Notes under the pieces: generated by a model
What the model was told of the DNA's origin: nothing
The model's database searches: none
What the model saw: only the letters and a program-made list of their open reading frames with translations
Origin: an uncultured Elusimicrobiales bacterium
GTDB taxonomy: Bacteria; Elusimicrobiota; Elusimicrobia; Elusimicrobiales; Elusimicrobiaceae
NCBI GenBank assembly: GCA_910576915.1
Contig: CAJTJT010000001.1
Span: forward strand, 62,001 to 126,000
Length of the DNA stretch: 64,000 nucleotides
Direction: 5' to 3'
In this document: positions 1-7,073 of the stretch, piece after piece
Position numbering within the stretch: position 1 is the stretch's first letter
Layout of the letters: the number at the start of each line of letters is the position of its first letter
Translations under genes and position numbers: made by a program

Positions 1-101
1 TTCTAAAATTTCGCCTTTTAAATACGCTATCATATTTCCATTTTACCATATTAGCGGTAAGCGTCCATGCAATTAAAAAAATCGGCGCGCGCGAAAAGGG
101 G

Positions 102-130
102 TTGATTTTGGCGCGTGTTTTTTTTAGACT
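102..130 (+). promoter_or_regulatory. Putative sigma-70 promoter of the pilin gene
   Basis: TTGATT at 102-107 and TAGACT at 125-130 are separated by 17 bases and lie upstream of the pilin gene. A second -10-like stretch, TATAGT, occurs at 135-140. A strong ribosome site AGGAGG (147-152) follows, 5 bases before ATG 158. Both hexamers are imperfect, so this is a guess from sequence alone. Bases 1-100 show nothing else that I can support. Confidence 0.35.
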
Positions 131-157
131 GTTATATAGTTGGATTAGGAGGATAGT

Positions 158-598
158 ATGAAACAAGGTTTTACGTTAATTGAATTATTGGTGGTGGTGC
201 TGATTATCGGTATTCTGTCGGCGATTGCGCTGCCGCAGTATGAAAAATCGGTCAATAAAGCGCGCGGCGCGGAAGCTCTGATCGCCGCCAAAACGGTGGC
301 GGATTCCGCCAACCTGTTCTTTTTGGAACGCCGCCAGTATCCTACGACGGTTTCGGAGTTGACGATTAAAGCTCCCTCTTTGGAATATTTTACGCTGACC
401 GCCGCCCAGGACGGCGCTGCTTCCAAATATAAAATCGAGCTGGATTCCAACACGGCCTACGCTACGGTAGTGGTGTCTTGCAGCCGCGGCAAGGTGGTTG
501 CGCGCTATTGCACGGGTTCGGAATGTGAGGACTTTTTCTCTTGCAAATCCTCTTCGAACACCAGCGAAGGCGCGCCCAGCGGAGCCTGCTTATTGTAA
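158..598 (+). CDS. Type IV pilin (PilE/PilA-like major or minor prepilin)
   Basis: This 146-residue protein is a class-A type IV prepilin, the subunit of type IV pili or of a type II secretion pseudopilus at the inner membrane. It has a 4-residue leader ending in Gly (MKQG), then Phe+1 and the FTLIELLVV stretch with Glu+5, and one hydrophobic helix to about residue 25. The next stretch (ALPQYEKSVNKARGAEAL) is typical of PilE-like pilins. The C-terminal half holds five cysteines within the last 60 residues, which could form a disulphide-bonded D-region. The start is fixed by AGGAGG 5 bases upstream. It stands alone: a terminator follows and no assembly gene for this pilin class is in the window, so its machinery must be encoded elsewhere. 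It is unrelated to the Tad/Flp pilins near 25 and 40 kb. Confidence 0.9.
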   Translation: MKQGFTLIELLVVVLIIGILSAIALPQYEKSVNKARGAEALIAAKTVADSANLFFLERRQYPTTVSELTIKAPSLEYFTLTAAQDGAASKYKIELDSNTAYATVVVSCSRGKVVARYCTGSECEDFFSCKSSSNTSEGAPSGACLL

Positions 599-640
599 GT
601 TTTTTCCCGTCTGCTTTGCCGGACGGATGAGATATAAAAG

Positions 641-672
641 TCCCGGAGCGGTTTTCCGCCCCGGGATTTTTT
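641..672. terminator. Terminator between the pilin and ruvC genes, probably bidirectional
   Basis: A GC-rich hairpin (TCCCGGAG-CGG against CCG-CCCCGGGA) is followed by ATTTTTT on the plus strand and by CTTTTATAT when read on the minus strand. It can therefore end both the pilin transcript and the converging ruvC transcript. Confidence 0.75.
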
Positions 673-687
673 AATGGTTTGTTGCAG

Positions 688-719
688 AACGCCCCGGGCG
701 GAAACCCGGGGCGTTTTTG
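688..719 (+). terminator. Second hairpin downstream of the pilin gene
   Basis: A perfect 11-bp stem (AACGCCCCGGG at 688-698 with CCCGGGGCGTT at 705-715) is followed by a short T run on the plus strand only. It backs up the previous terminator, and it sits 12 bases beyond the end of ruvC. Confidence 0.6.
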
Positions 720-730
720 ATGCGTGGAAA

Positions 731-1318
731 TTATTTTTTAATTCGCTTTTTTATTTGTGCTTCCTGCGCGGCTTTGAGCTTGGCGAGGAAGGCTGCTTTT
801 ACGTTTATCTTACTGTTCAGAGGCGCCGTTTTTAAGTGGCAGATGCCGATGGCCACCGCGTCGGCGGTGTCGTCCGGCGACGGGGCTTTGTTTAAGTTCA
901 GCGTCAGCTGCACCATGCGCTGGACCTGTTTTTTGTCCGCGGTGCCCGTGCCGCAAATCATCAGTTTGACGCGTTTGGGGGGATAAAAAGTAATCGGTTT
1001 TTTGGCTTGCTGGCAGGCCAGAATAATCACGCCGCGCGTTTGCACGGTGTTGGCCATGGTAATCGCGCGTTTTAGAAAGAAGTTCTGTTCCATCGCTACT
1101 TGGTCGGGCGCGTATTCCGCCAAGATTTTTTGAAGTTCACCGTAGATGTATTCCAACCGCTCGGGCAGTTCCTGGTCCGCGCCCGTGTGAATCAGTCCGC
1201 ACGCGCGTAAAGACAAAACGGAACGGGCGCTTCTTGTAAGAATGGCCCATCCCGTTCTGTCTAAACCAGGGTCTATACCTAAAACGGTGGTTATGTTGTC
1301 CGTCAAGCGGCCTCTCAA
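731..1318 (-). CDS. ruvC: Crossover junction endodeoxyribonuclease RuvC
   Basis: RuvC is the homodimeric resolvase that cuts Holliday junctions with RuvAB during recombination repair. The 195-residue product has the family's first acidic motif GIDPGLDRTG (Asp16), the second acidic site in MEQNFF (Glu77), and a final acidic pair Asp150/Asp153 in DDTADAVAIG, so the four-acid Mg2+ site looks complete. The C-terminal ~25 residues are a basic Lys-rich tail beyond the usual fold. The start is uncertain: the listed start is TTG at 1318, and a second TTG at 1306 lies just after GAGAGG and would remove four residues. It follows yebC with a 1-base gap, a common yebC-ruvC pairing, but ruvA and ruvB are not adjacent here. 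Confidence 0.93.
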   Translation of the reverse strand: MRGRLTDNITTVLGIDPGLDRTGWAILTRSARSVLSLRACGLIHTGADQELPERLEYIYGELQKILAEYAPDQVAMEQNFFLKRAITMANTVQTRGVIILACQQAKKPITFYPPKRVKLMICGTGTADKKQVQRMVQLTLNLNKAPSPDDTADAVAIGICHLKTAPLNSKINVKAAFLAKLKAAQEAQIKKRIKK

Positions 1319-1319
1319 A

Positions 1320-2078
1320 CTAAGCGTTTAATTTGGCGGCGACGGCTTCGTCGATGCTGGAGTTGTCGTACACGTTTTTGGTGTCGTCGTGGTCATCCAG
1401 CGCGTCGAGCATTTTCATAAGCGTTTCGGCGGTGTGTTCGTCGGTAACGGCTACGTCCGTATCGGGAATCATAGAAAGATCGGCCGATTCCGGCGTAATG
1501 CCTTTGGCTTCGATGGCTTTTTTAACGGCGTCCAAAGCGGCCATTTCCGGCGCGGTGATGACTTCGTACACGTCGCCGGCGGTGCGCACGTCTTCCGCGC
1601 CCGCTTCAAGCGCGAGGTCCATCAGTTCGTCTTCGGAGATGTCTTCCGTTTTAACGACGATTAAGCCTTTGCTTTTAAACATGTAAGACACGCAGCCCGC
1701 CGTGCCGATGGAGCCGCCGTGGCTGGTGAAAATTTTGCGGATTTCCGCGAACGTGCGGTTTTTGTTGTCCGTGGTGCATTCCACGATGACCGCTACGGAA
1801 CCGGGGCCGTAGCCTTCGTACGTGATTTCTTCGTAAGACACGCCGGGAAGCTGGCCCGTACCTTTCATAATGGCGCGTTTGACGTTGTCAATCGGCATGT
1901 TGGCGGCGCGGGCGTCGTCCATAGCCTTGCGCAGGCGGGGGTTCTGGTCGGGGTTGCCGCCGCTCATTTTGGCGGCGATGGTTACTTCTCTTAAAATTTT
2001 GGTAAAAACTTTGCCTTTTTTGGCGTCTACGAGGGCCTTTTTGTGTTTAATGCCGGCCCAGTGCGAATGTCCACCCAT
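1320..2078 (-). CDS. yebC: YebC/PmpR family protein (TACO1-like regulator or translation factor)
   Basis: The 252-residue protein has the standard length and start of the YebC/TACO1 family (MGGHSHWAGIKHKKALVDAK), a DUF28 core through the whole chain, and the conserved EITYEGYGPGSVAVIVEC segment near residues 82-99. Members bind DNA as transcriptional regulators in some species; others act on ribosomes stalled at proline stretches. The sequence alone does not say which role applies. A good ribosome site (AAGGAG) precedes ATG. It is the first gene of a two-gene minus-strand unit with ruvC. Confidence 0.95.
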   Translation of the reverse strand: MGGHSHWAGIKHKKALVDAKKGKVFTKILREVTIAAKMSGGNPDQNPRLRKAMDDARAANMPIDNVKRAIMKGTGQLPGVSYEEITYEGYGPGSVAVIVECTTDNKNRTFAEIRKIFTSHGGSIGTAGCVSYMFKSKGLIVVKTEDISEDELMDLALEAGAEDVRTAGDVYEVITAPEMAALDAVKKAIEAKGITPESADLSMIPDTDVAVTDEHTAETLMKMLDALDDHDDTKNVYDNSSIDEAVAAKLNA

Positions 2079-2161
2079 AGGTATCTCCTTACAGCAAAAT
2101 AAGATACTTTTATTCTACCAAATTTTTGGCCCGGCGGAAGAGGGGGGATTGTTGCTAAAAT

Positions 2162-2233
2162 ATGGATATGAATTTATCCGACCGAATTTTATAGGAATTA
2201 TCCGCCGGGCAAAACCCGGAAAAAGCCCGCTTG
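2162..2233 (+). other. Upstream coding remnant of alkD ending in an in-frame amber codon
   Basis: Reading from ATG 2162 or ATG 2168 in the alkD frame gives MNLSDRIL, then TAG at 2192-2194, then ELSAGQNPEKARL running straight into the MARFFKTG start of the recognisable AlkD chain. The residues on both sides of the stop match the usual AlkD N-terminus (an Ile-Leu-x-Glu-Leu helix, then NPEKA...MARFFKTG). The stop therefore looks like a point nonsense change of a sense codon. TAAAAT at 2156-2161 lies 6 bases before ATG 2168 and could be the -10 box of a leaderless transcript. Confidence 0.7.
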
Positions 2234-2887
2234 ATGGCCCGCTTTTTTAAAACGGGCAAGGGGGAATATGCCGAGGGCGATTTGTTCTGGGGCTTAACCT
2301 CCGCCGCTGTGCAAAAGACGGCACGCAAGTATGCAGCCGGGATTTCGCTGCGGGAAGTGGATGCGCTGCTTGCCCACCCGTTTCACGAAGCGCGTTCCTG
2401 CGCCGTAGTGATATTGGTATGGCAGTACCAGCACGCCAAAACGCCGCAAGAACGCAAGGCCGTATTTGATTTTTTCGTGCCCCGCTTACCCCGGGCGAAC
2501 AACTGGGATTTGATTGACGTATCCGTCTATAAAATTATCGGCGCGCAGTTGTTCGGTTCCGGCGCGGAGCTGCTGTTTAGGCTGGCGGAGTCCTGCAATT
2601 TGTGGGAGCAGCGCGCGGCGGTGGTGTCCACCCTTTATTTTATTAAACGCGGGAAACTGGACGTAACATTTGCTTTGTGCGAAAAATTGCTTTCCCATCC
2701 GCATGATTTAATGCACAAGGCCTGCGGCTGGATGCTGCGCGAAGCGGGCAAGCAAGACGAAGCGGCCCTCTGCGCGTTTTTGGATAAATTCGCCGCCGTG
2801 ATGCCGCGTACCATGCTGCGCTATTCGCTTGAAAAGCTGGACCGGGAAAAGCGAACCTATTATATGGGCAGGAAGGCGGCCCAATAA
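2234..2887 (+). CDS. DNA alkylation repair protein, AlkD-like HEAT-repeat glycosylase (N-terminally disrupted)
   Basis: The chain belongs to the AlkD family, HEAT-like-repeat glycosylases that remove N3- and N7-alkylated purines. Visible family marks are MARFFKTGKGEYAEGD at the start, the NNWDLIDVS segment with the catalytic-site Asp and its neighbours, and repeated helical pairs to the C-terminus. About 217 residues remain; intact members are usually about 230-240. The missing N-terminal helix is present in the DNA but cut off by an amber codon (see the preceding entry), and no clear ribosome site precedes TTG 2231 or ATG 2234. It may be a recent pseudogene, a truncated but active protein, or a sequencing error. 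TAG is used normally as a stop by many neighbours, so recoding is unlikely. Confidence 0.8.
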   Translation: MARFFKTGKGEYAEGDLFWGLTSAAVQKTARKYAAGISLREVDALLAHPFHEARSCAVVILVWQYQHAKTPQERKAVFDFFVPRLPRANNWDLIDVSVYKIIGAQLFGSGAELLFRLAESCNLWEQRAAVVSTLYFIKRGKLDVTFALCEKLLSHPHDLMHKACGWMLREAGKQDEAALCAFLDKFAAVMPRTMLRYSLEKLDREKRTYYMGRKAAQ

Positions 2888-2916
2888 AACGTATAAGTTT
2901 AGTAAAATAGAAACAG

Positions 2917-2989
2917 GCCCCGTTAGCTCAACTGGATAGAGTACCGGTCTTCGGAACCGGTGGTATGGGTTCAAATCCCATGCGGGGCA
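2917..2989 (+). tRNA. tRNA-Arg (anticodon TCG)
   Basis: A full cloverleaf can be drawn: acceptor stem GCCCCGT with GCGGGGC, D arm GCTC...GAGT, anticodon stem CCGGT/ACCGG with loop CTTCGGA (anticodon TCG, reading CGA and possibly other CGN codons), a 4-base variable loop, T stem ATGGG/CCCAT with loop TTCAAAT, and discriminator A. The 3' CCA is not encoded, which fits the presence of cca nearby at 3880. A 17-base copy of its 3' end occurs 163 bases downstream. Confidence 0.95.
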
Positions 2990-3152
2990 TTTTTTATGTA
3001 CCGCAAGCAGGCAAACTGCTTTGCCTGCGTTGGGGTTTGAAGGCCGGAGCGTTGTTTTTGTTTGCGCTAACGCGCAAGGCAAAAACCGCGAGGCCCGGTG
3101 CGTAGGAAATTTTCGTCAGAAAATTTACCGAAGCAAAATCCCATGCGGGGCA
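2973..3152 (+). repeat. Direct repeat of the tRNA-Arg 3' end flanking a palindrome-rich 146-bp insert
   Basis: The 17-mer aaatcccatgcggggca occurs at 2973-2989 (inside the tRNA) and again, identical, at 3136-3152. Between the copies lie three hairpins: GCAGGCAAA/TTTGCCTGC near 3005-3026, a longer stem built from GTTTTTG/CAAAAAC plus TTGCGC/GCGCAA near 3053-3086, and AAATTTTC/GAAAATTT near 3107-3126. No convincing open frame lies inside. The layout resembles attL/attR left by an element that integrates into a tRNA 3' end, or a small non-autonomous structured element. Confidence 0.7.
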
Positions 3153-3202
3153 CATGTTTTCTTCCTTTTCTTTTTTCTGTTTTTCTAATTAATTTTTTTG
3201 AG

Positions 3203-3232
3203 TTGGCGGGATAAAAATTTTTTTGATATAAC
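3203..3232 (+). promoter_or_regulatory. Putative promoter of the CpXC-cca unit
   Basis: TTGGCG (3203-3208) and TATAAC (3227-3232) are 18 bases apart. The start codon at 3242 lies only 9 bases after the -10 box and no Shine-Dalgarno sequence is present, so the transcript should start at or beside the ATG. An overlapping TATATT at 3233-3238 makes the exact -10 uncertain. Confidence 0.4.
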
Positions 3233-3241
3233 TATATTATT

Positions 3242-3883
3242 ATGAAATCAATCAAAAACGAAGGGGCCGCTTGCTGCCCCAACCATTGTGAACCCTTTGA
3301 CGCGGAATACTGGTCGCTCGTGAGCGCGGACCAGGACCCCGATTTAAAAAACGCCGTTTTGGGCGGAGAACTGAATTTGGTGCGCTGCCCGGAATGCGGC
3401 ACGTTTTTCCATCACGACGGGGACCTTATCTATTTTGACGCCCCGGCCGAACTGCTGGTGTTTGTGTTTTCGGAAAAAGACCGCGAAAAAGAACCCGAAC
3501 TGTTGGCCCGTATGCAAAAAGATTACGGCATTATCAAAAACACCCTTTTAAAACAGTTGAATATGGACTATCCGCCCATTTCCGTTTTTGGGCTGGAAGC
3601 GTTAAAAAATGTTTTACAAGAAGAAGAAAAGAACGGTTTTGAATCGGAAGCCATCGCCGCCGCTGCCGCCGTGCAGGGTTTCAGCGTGGCGCGGTTGAAA
3701 CCGTCTTACGCGCGGCAACACCATTTCCCGCTCTACGTTCCGGCTCCCGCGCAAGGCCAGTCGGCCAACGATTATGCCGTAACGGCCGTCAAAGTGCTTA
3801 AATCCGGGCTGGCCAGCCCGCTTTTGCGTCACTTTGCCGATAAAATGAGCGAGGACGGAGCCGAAGCTCCGGCAGTATTATGA
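3242..3883 (+). CDS. CpXC domain-containing protein of unknown function
   Basis: The 213-residue protein has two cysteine knuckles, CCPNHC (residues 12-17) and CPECG (around 57-61), separated by about 45 residues that read like the CpXC domain (a Cys-x-x-Cys pair, an acidic spacer, then a segment ending in LIYFD). CpXC is a probable zinc-binding domain of unknown role. The remaining ~130 residues are charged and probably helical, ending in a region I cannot classify. It has no signal peptide, so it is probably cytoplasmic. It begins a unit with cca: the stop codon overlaps the next start (ATGA), implying translational coupling. No ribosome site precedes ATG 3242, so leaderless initiation is likely. 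Confidence 0.7.
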   Translation: MKSIKNEGAACCPNHCEPFDAEYWSLVSADQDPDLKNAVLGGELNLVRCPECGTFFHHDGDLIYFDAPAELLVFVFSEKDREKEPELLARMQKDYGIIKNTLLKQLNMDYPPISVFGLEALKNVLQEEEKNGFESEAIAAAAAVQGFSVARLKPSYARQHHFPLYVPAPAQGQSANDYAVTAVKVLKSGLASPLLRHFADKMSEDGAEAPAVL

Positions 3884-4992
3884 GATCTTTCCTTCCCAAA
3901 AAATACGAAGAACAACTTTATGCCGTCGGCGCGTACGCACATAAACTGGGCTTAAAAGCCTGGGTGGCGGGCGGCGCGGTGCGCGATTTTTATTTGGGCA
4001 AAGATACGCTGGATATCGACCTTTCTTTTGACGGAAACCAGGAATCCGTCGCCGGATTTTGCGTAAAACAGTGGGGCGGCGGCAAACGCAAATTTTCCCG
4101 CTTTTGTACCTTCCGCGTGAATATGGCCAACGGCCTTAAATTTGACATGGTCCGCGCGCGTAAGGAAACCTATCCTTACCCCGGCGCGCTGCCGGAAATC
4201 GAACCCACCAAAGATATTAAAGACGATTTGTTCCGGCGCGATTTTACCGTCAACTCCTGGTGCTTTTCCATTCATCCGGCCACCTTCGGCAAACCGTACG
4301 ATCCTTTCGGCGCCAAAAAAGACATCGACGCCGGGCTCATCCGCGTGCTTCACGAAAAAAGTTTTTTGGACGACCCCACCCGCCTTTACCGCGCCGTACG
4401 TTTTGCGGGCCGTTTCGGCTGGAAGCTGGCCCCGAAAACCGAAAAATTGCTGATGGAAGCCGTGAAAGAAGAATATCCGCTTTTGTTGTCGCGCGAACGC
4501 TTCAGCCACGAATTTTTAAAAGTGCTGAAAGAAGAAAAAATCCGCGATATCTTTATGCTGATGGAAAAGTACGATTTATTAAAATTCGCGTGGCCCGGCC
4601 TCCACTGGCACGATGCGCTGCTGCGCACCAAAGACGTGGCCGAACGCACCGGGATTTTGGTGTGTATGCTGGGTACGAGCGGGGAAGATTTTTTGCGCAG
4701 TTTGCGTCTGCCCAAAGAGTTTAGCCAGGAAATTTTAGGCGCGTGGCAGATTGTGGAAGAACAGATGAGCCCGCTGGCTCCCGTTTCTCCGCTGCAGGCG
4801 GAAATTATCAAGGCCGTACGCCCCTGCCTGGCGCCGACCGCGCTGGAGCCGTGTTTTATCCGCGGCCGCGAACTGAAAGACATGGGCTTTGTAGGCCGGA
4901 AAATTTCCTTGGCTCATGAGCGCGTGCGCCGGGCGCAGTGGTCTGGAACTGTGACGAATCACGAAGAAGCCGTTGCTTTCTTAAAAAAATAA
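3880..4992 (+). CDS. cca: CCA-adding tRNA nucleotidyltransferase / poly(A) polymerase family protein
   Basis: This is a class II nucleotidyltransferase that builds or repairs the 3' CCA of tRNAs. The head domain shows AGGAVRDFYLGK (about residues 30-41) and the catalytic DID of DIDLSF, then the RRDFTVNS motif (about 112-119) and the DDPTRLYRAVRFAGRFG neck motif (about 161-178), so all main active-site elements are present. At 370 residues it lacks the C-terminal HD phosphohydrolase domain of E. coli Cca. CCA addition, A-addition and poly(A) polymerase activities cannot be told apart by eye. A CCA-adding role suits the nearby tRNA, which lacks an encoded CCA. It overlaps the preceding gene by 4 bases. 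Confidence 0.9.
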   Translation: MRSFLPKKYEEQLYAVGAYAHKLGLKAWVAGGAVRDFYLGKDTLDIDLSFDGNQESVAGFCVKQWGGGKRKFSRFCTFRVNMANGLKFDMVRARKETYPYPGALPEIEPTKDIKDDLFRRDFTVNSWCFSIHPATFGKPYDPFGAKKDIDAGLIRVLHEKSFLDDPTRLYRAVRFAGRFGWKLAPKTEKLLMEAVKEEYPLLLSRERFSHEFLKVLKEEKIRDIFMLMEKYDLLKFAWPGLHWHDALLRTKDVAERTGILVCMLGTSGEDFLRSLRLPKEFSQEILGAWQIVEEQMSPLAPVSPLQAEIIKAVRPCLAPTALEPCFIRGRELKDMGFVGRKISLAHERVRRAQWSGTVTNHEEAVAFLKK

Positions 4993-5013
4993 AAGGTTAT
5001 AACTTTTTTGTAT

Positions 5014-5043
5014 AACACCCCGGGCATTCGGCCGGGGTGTTTC
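5014..5043 (+). terminator. Rho-independent terminator after cca
   Basis: AACACCCCGG (5014-5023) pairs with CCGGGGTGTT (5032-5041). The T run is short. A weaker hairpin, GTTATA/TATAAC with a T-rich loop, lies just before it. Confidence 0.65.
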
Positions 5044-5104
5044 GTGCCAGAAAAGAAACGTTTTCTCTAGGGGCGCGGCGGGAAACGGTCTTTTCGTTAT
5101 ATTG

Positions 5105-5190
5105 ATACAGGGAAACGGCCGGCCCCTAAGTTGGCCGGCCGTTTCGGTTCCGTAAATAAAAAGTGGGTGTGCCGACCCGCTTTTTATTTT
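5105..5190 (+). other. Two tandem hairpins, candidate small RNA or double terminator
   Basis: A perfect 13-bp stem (GAAACGGCCGGCC at 5112-5124, GGCCGGCCGTTTC at 5133-5145) is followed 12 bases later by a terminator-type hairpin (AAAAAGTGGGT at 5158-5168 with ACCCGCTTTTT at 5175-5185, then more T). A -10-like TATATT lies just upstream near 5099. Because cca already has its own terminator, this could be a short independent transcript. Sequence alone does not decide. Confidence 0.4.
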
Positions 5191-5211
5191 TCTTGCTTTT
5201 GCTTTAGTTAT

Positions 5212-5246
5212 TAATCTTAATTATTGTAATTAAATAATTAAGATTA
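5212..5246. repeat. AT-rich perfect inverted repeat (14-bp arms)
   Basis: TAATCTTAATTATT (5212-5225) and AATAATTAAGATTA (5233-5246) form a perfect palindrome with a 7-base spacer. It lies in a strongly AT-rich patch, about 120 bases upstream of the protease-trpS-scp operon. It could be an operator for a dimeric regulator or part of a promoter region. The rest of 4993-5368 shows no gene. Confidence 0.55.
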
Positions 5247-5368
5247 GATATATTATAATTAAAACAAATTATATTTGCAATATTTATTTCATCGAATCGT
5301 ATGCCTGCCCGCTTTTTCCGTACGCGCATGCGTGCAGGAAGCGGTATAAATTAGTAGAATACAAGAGT

Positions 5369-6007
5369 ATGGATATTATTGTCTTATTACCCGTTTTGTT
5401 TTTTTCCATCGTACTGCACGAATTTGCGCACGGTTACGCCGCGTACCGCTTTGGGGACGACACCGCTTATATACTGGGCCGCCTGACGCTGAACCCGCTT
5501 AAACACGTAGACCCCGTGGGCACGCTGGCCGTTCCGGCGTTTTGTTATTTAACGGGGCTTCCCATGTTCGGGTGGGCCAAGCCGGTGCCCGTCAGTGTGC
5601 GCCGCCTGAACTCTCCGCGCGCCGATATGGGCAAGGTGGCGTTCGCCGGGCCGCTTACCAACCTGGCGTTGGCGGTGCTATGCGTGCTTTTGTTAAAAGG
5701 GTTGTTGATGTCCGCTTCCCATTTTTCCGCATCCGCTTTGCGCACCGGGTTTTACGTGCTCCAATACGCCATTACGGTAAACGTTCTTTTGGCGGTATTT
5801 AATTTAATTCCCATTCCTCCGCTTGACGGCGGACGCATTTTATCGGCCCTGCTTCCGGCGCAGGCGGCGTATAAGTACGAATCGTTTTTCGGCCGTTACG
5901 GAATGTATATCGTAATTGCGCTTATTTTAACGGGCGGCGTGCGGTATATTTTGATGCCCGCCGTCACTTTTGTAATGGGGTTGTTTGCTAAATTTTTAAT
6001 GCTTTAA
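5369..6007 (+). CDS. Site-2 protease family (M50) membrane metalloprotease
   Basis: The 212-residue protein is a small S2P/M50-type intramembrane zinc protease. It has the HEFAH zinc motif (His17, Glu18, His21) in its first transmembrane segment and the partner motif LIPIPPLDGGRIL (around residues 146-158) supplying the third ligand Asp. Hydrophobic segments near residues 4-22, 92-112, 125-150 and 180-205 match the rhomboid-like topology of the YwhC/Rv-type short members, which lack PDZ domains. The substrate is unknown. No good ribosome site is visible; TAGAAT at 5355-5360 is 8 bases before ATG, so a nearly leaderless start is possible. It is followed 10 bases later by trpS. Confidence 0.85.
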   Translation: MDIIVLLPVLFFSIVLHEFAHGYAAYRFGDDTAYILGRLTLNPLKHVDPVGTLAVPAFCYLTGLPMFGWAKPVPVSVRRLNSPRADMGKVAFAGPLTNLALAVLCVLLLKGLLMSASHFSASALRTGFYVLQYAITVNVLLAVFNLIPIPPLDGGRILSALLPAQAAYKYESFFGRYGMYIVIALILTGGVRYILMPAVTFVMGLFAKFLML

Positions 6008-6017
6008 GAGGTATTGT

Positions 6018-7073
6018 ATGAACAGTGAAAAAATCGTCTTATCCGGTATGCGCCCTACGGGCAGACTCCACTTGGGCAATTTCCACGGAGCGCTTAAAAA
6101 CTGGATTACGCTGCAGGACAAATACAACTGCTATTTTTTCGTGGCGGATTTACACTCGTTAACCACCGCGTATGACCAAACCCAAAACCTGGCCGCCAAC
6201 TCCCGGGCCATGCTGATTGACTGGCTGACCGCCGGGTTGGACCCCAAAAAATGCACCATTTACATTCAGTCGGACGTGCCGGAAATCAGCGAACTCAACA
6301 CGCTTCTCGGTATGATTACGCCCTTGGGCTGGCTGCTTCGCAACCCGACGTACAAAGAACAAATCCAGGAACTTTTAAAACAAAAATACGCCGGGCAGCT
6401 GGACGAAAAATCCCTGGGCGAAAAGTTGAGCTCCATCGCCGGGGACGAAGAAATTTCTTCGTTCGGTTTTTTGGGCTACCCCGTTTTGATGGCGACGGAT
6501 ATTTTAATCCATCAGTCTTCTTATGTGCCCGTGGGCAAAGACCAGACCGCGCACCTGGAAATCGCGCGCGATTTGGCCCGCCGCTTTGCCGAAATTTACG
6601 GTACGCCCGCGTTTACGGAGCCAGAACCGCTGTTCACCCGCGTAGCCCGCGTGCCGGGGCTGGACGGACGGAAAATGTCCAAATCCTACAATAACGCCAT
6701 TTCGCTGGGCGAAGATTTGGAAATGGTGCGCAAAAAAGTGATGACTATGTTCACCGACCCTAACAAGAAAAAAGCCACCGACCCCGCCAACCCGGAAGGC
6801 TGCGTCGTGTTCGCTTTCCACCAAATTTATAACCCGAACGCCGCCAAACGCTGCGAAGAATGCAAGGCCGGCGCGCTGGGCTGTGTGGCGTGCAAAAAAG
6901 AATTGTTCGCGCTGATGGAGCCGGAACTCAAAGCGTTTTCCGAACGCCGCAAAGAATTTGAAAACGATACGGACCTCCTGCAAAAAATCGTGACGGAAGG
7001 CAAAGAAAAGGCCCGCGCGTCCGCGGCCAAAACCTTGGCGACCGTCAAAAAAATCATGAGGATTACCAAATAA
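6018..7073 (+). CDS. trpS: Tryptophan--tRNA ligase
   Basis: This class I synthetase charges tRNA-Trp. The 351-residue chain carries the HIGH-type motif in GMRPTGRLHLGNFHG (residues 9-23), a Rossmann fold, and the KMSKS loop (about residues 218-222, GRKMSKSYNN). Near residues 278-293 it has the C-terminal-half cysteine cluster (CEECKAGALGCVACKK) found in many bacterial TrpRS proteins, which may bind zinc. The start is supported by AAGAGG a few bases upstream. The stop codon is immediately followed by the scpA start. Confidence 0.97.
   Translation: MNSEKIVLSGMRPTGRLHLGNFHGALKNWITLQDKYNCYFFVADLHSLTTAYDQTQNLAANSRAMLIDWLTAGLDPKKCTIYIQSDVPEISELNTLLGMITPLGWLLRNPTYKEQIQELLKQKYAGQLDEKSLGEKLSSIAGDEEISSFGFLGYPVLMATDILIHQSSYVPVGKDQTAHLEIARDLARRFAEIYGTPAFTEPEPLFTRVARVPGLDGRKMSKSYNNAISLGEDLEMVRKKVMTMFTDPNKKKATDPANPEGCVVFAFHQIYNPNAAKRCEECKAGALGCVACKKELFALMEPELKAFSERRKEFENDTDLLQKIVTEGKEKARASAAKTLATVKKIMRITK

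Noticed and set aside
2192..2194. TAG as a recoded sense codon (pyrrolysine or suppressor)
   Set aside because: Many neighbouring genes end in TAG at sensible places, and no pyl gene or suppressor tRNA is seen.
1333..2250. Several open frames opposite yebC on the plus strand
   Set aside because: They are mirror frames of a highly conserved gene, have low-complexity Ser/Ala or Phe/Gly products, and lack ribosome sites.
2708..3082. Minus-strand open frame across the tRNA and its insert
   Set aside because: It runs through a tRNA gene and the alkD 3' end, and the product has no recognisable feature.
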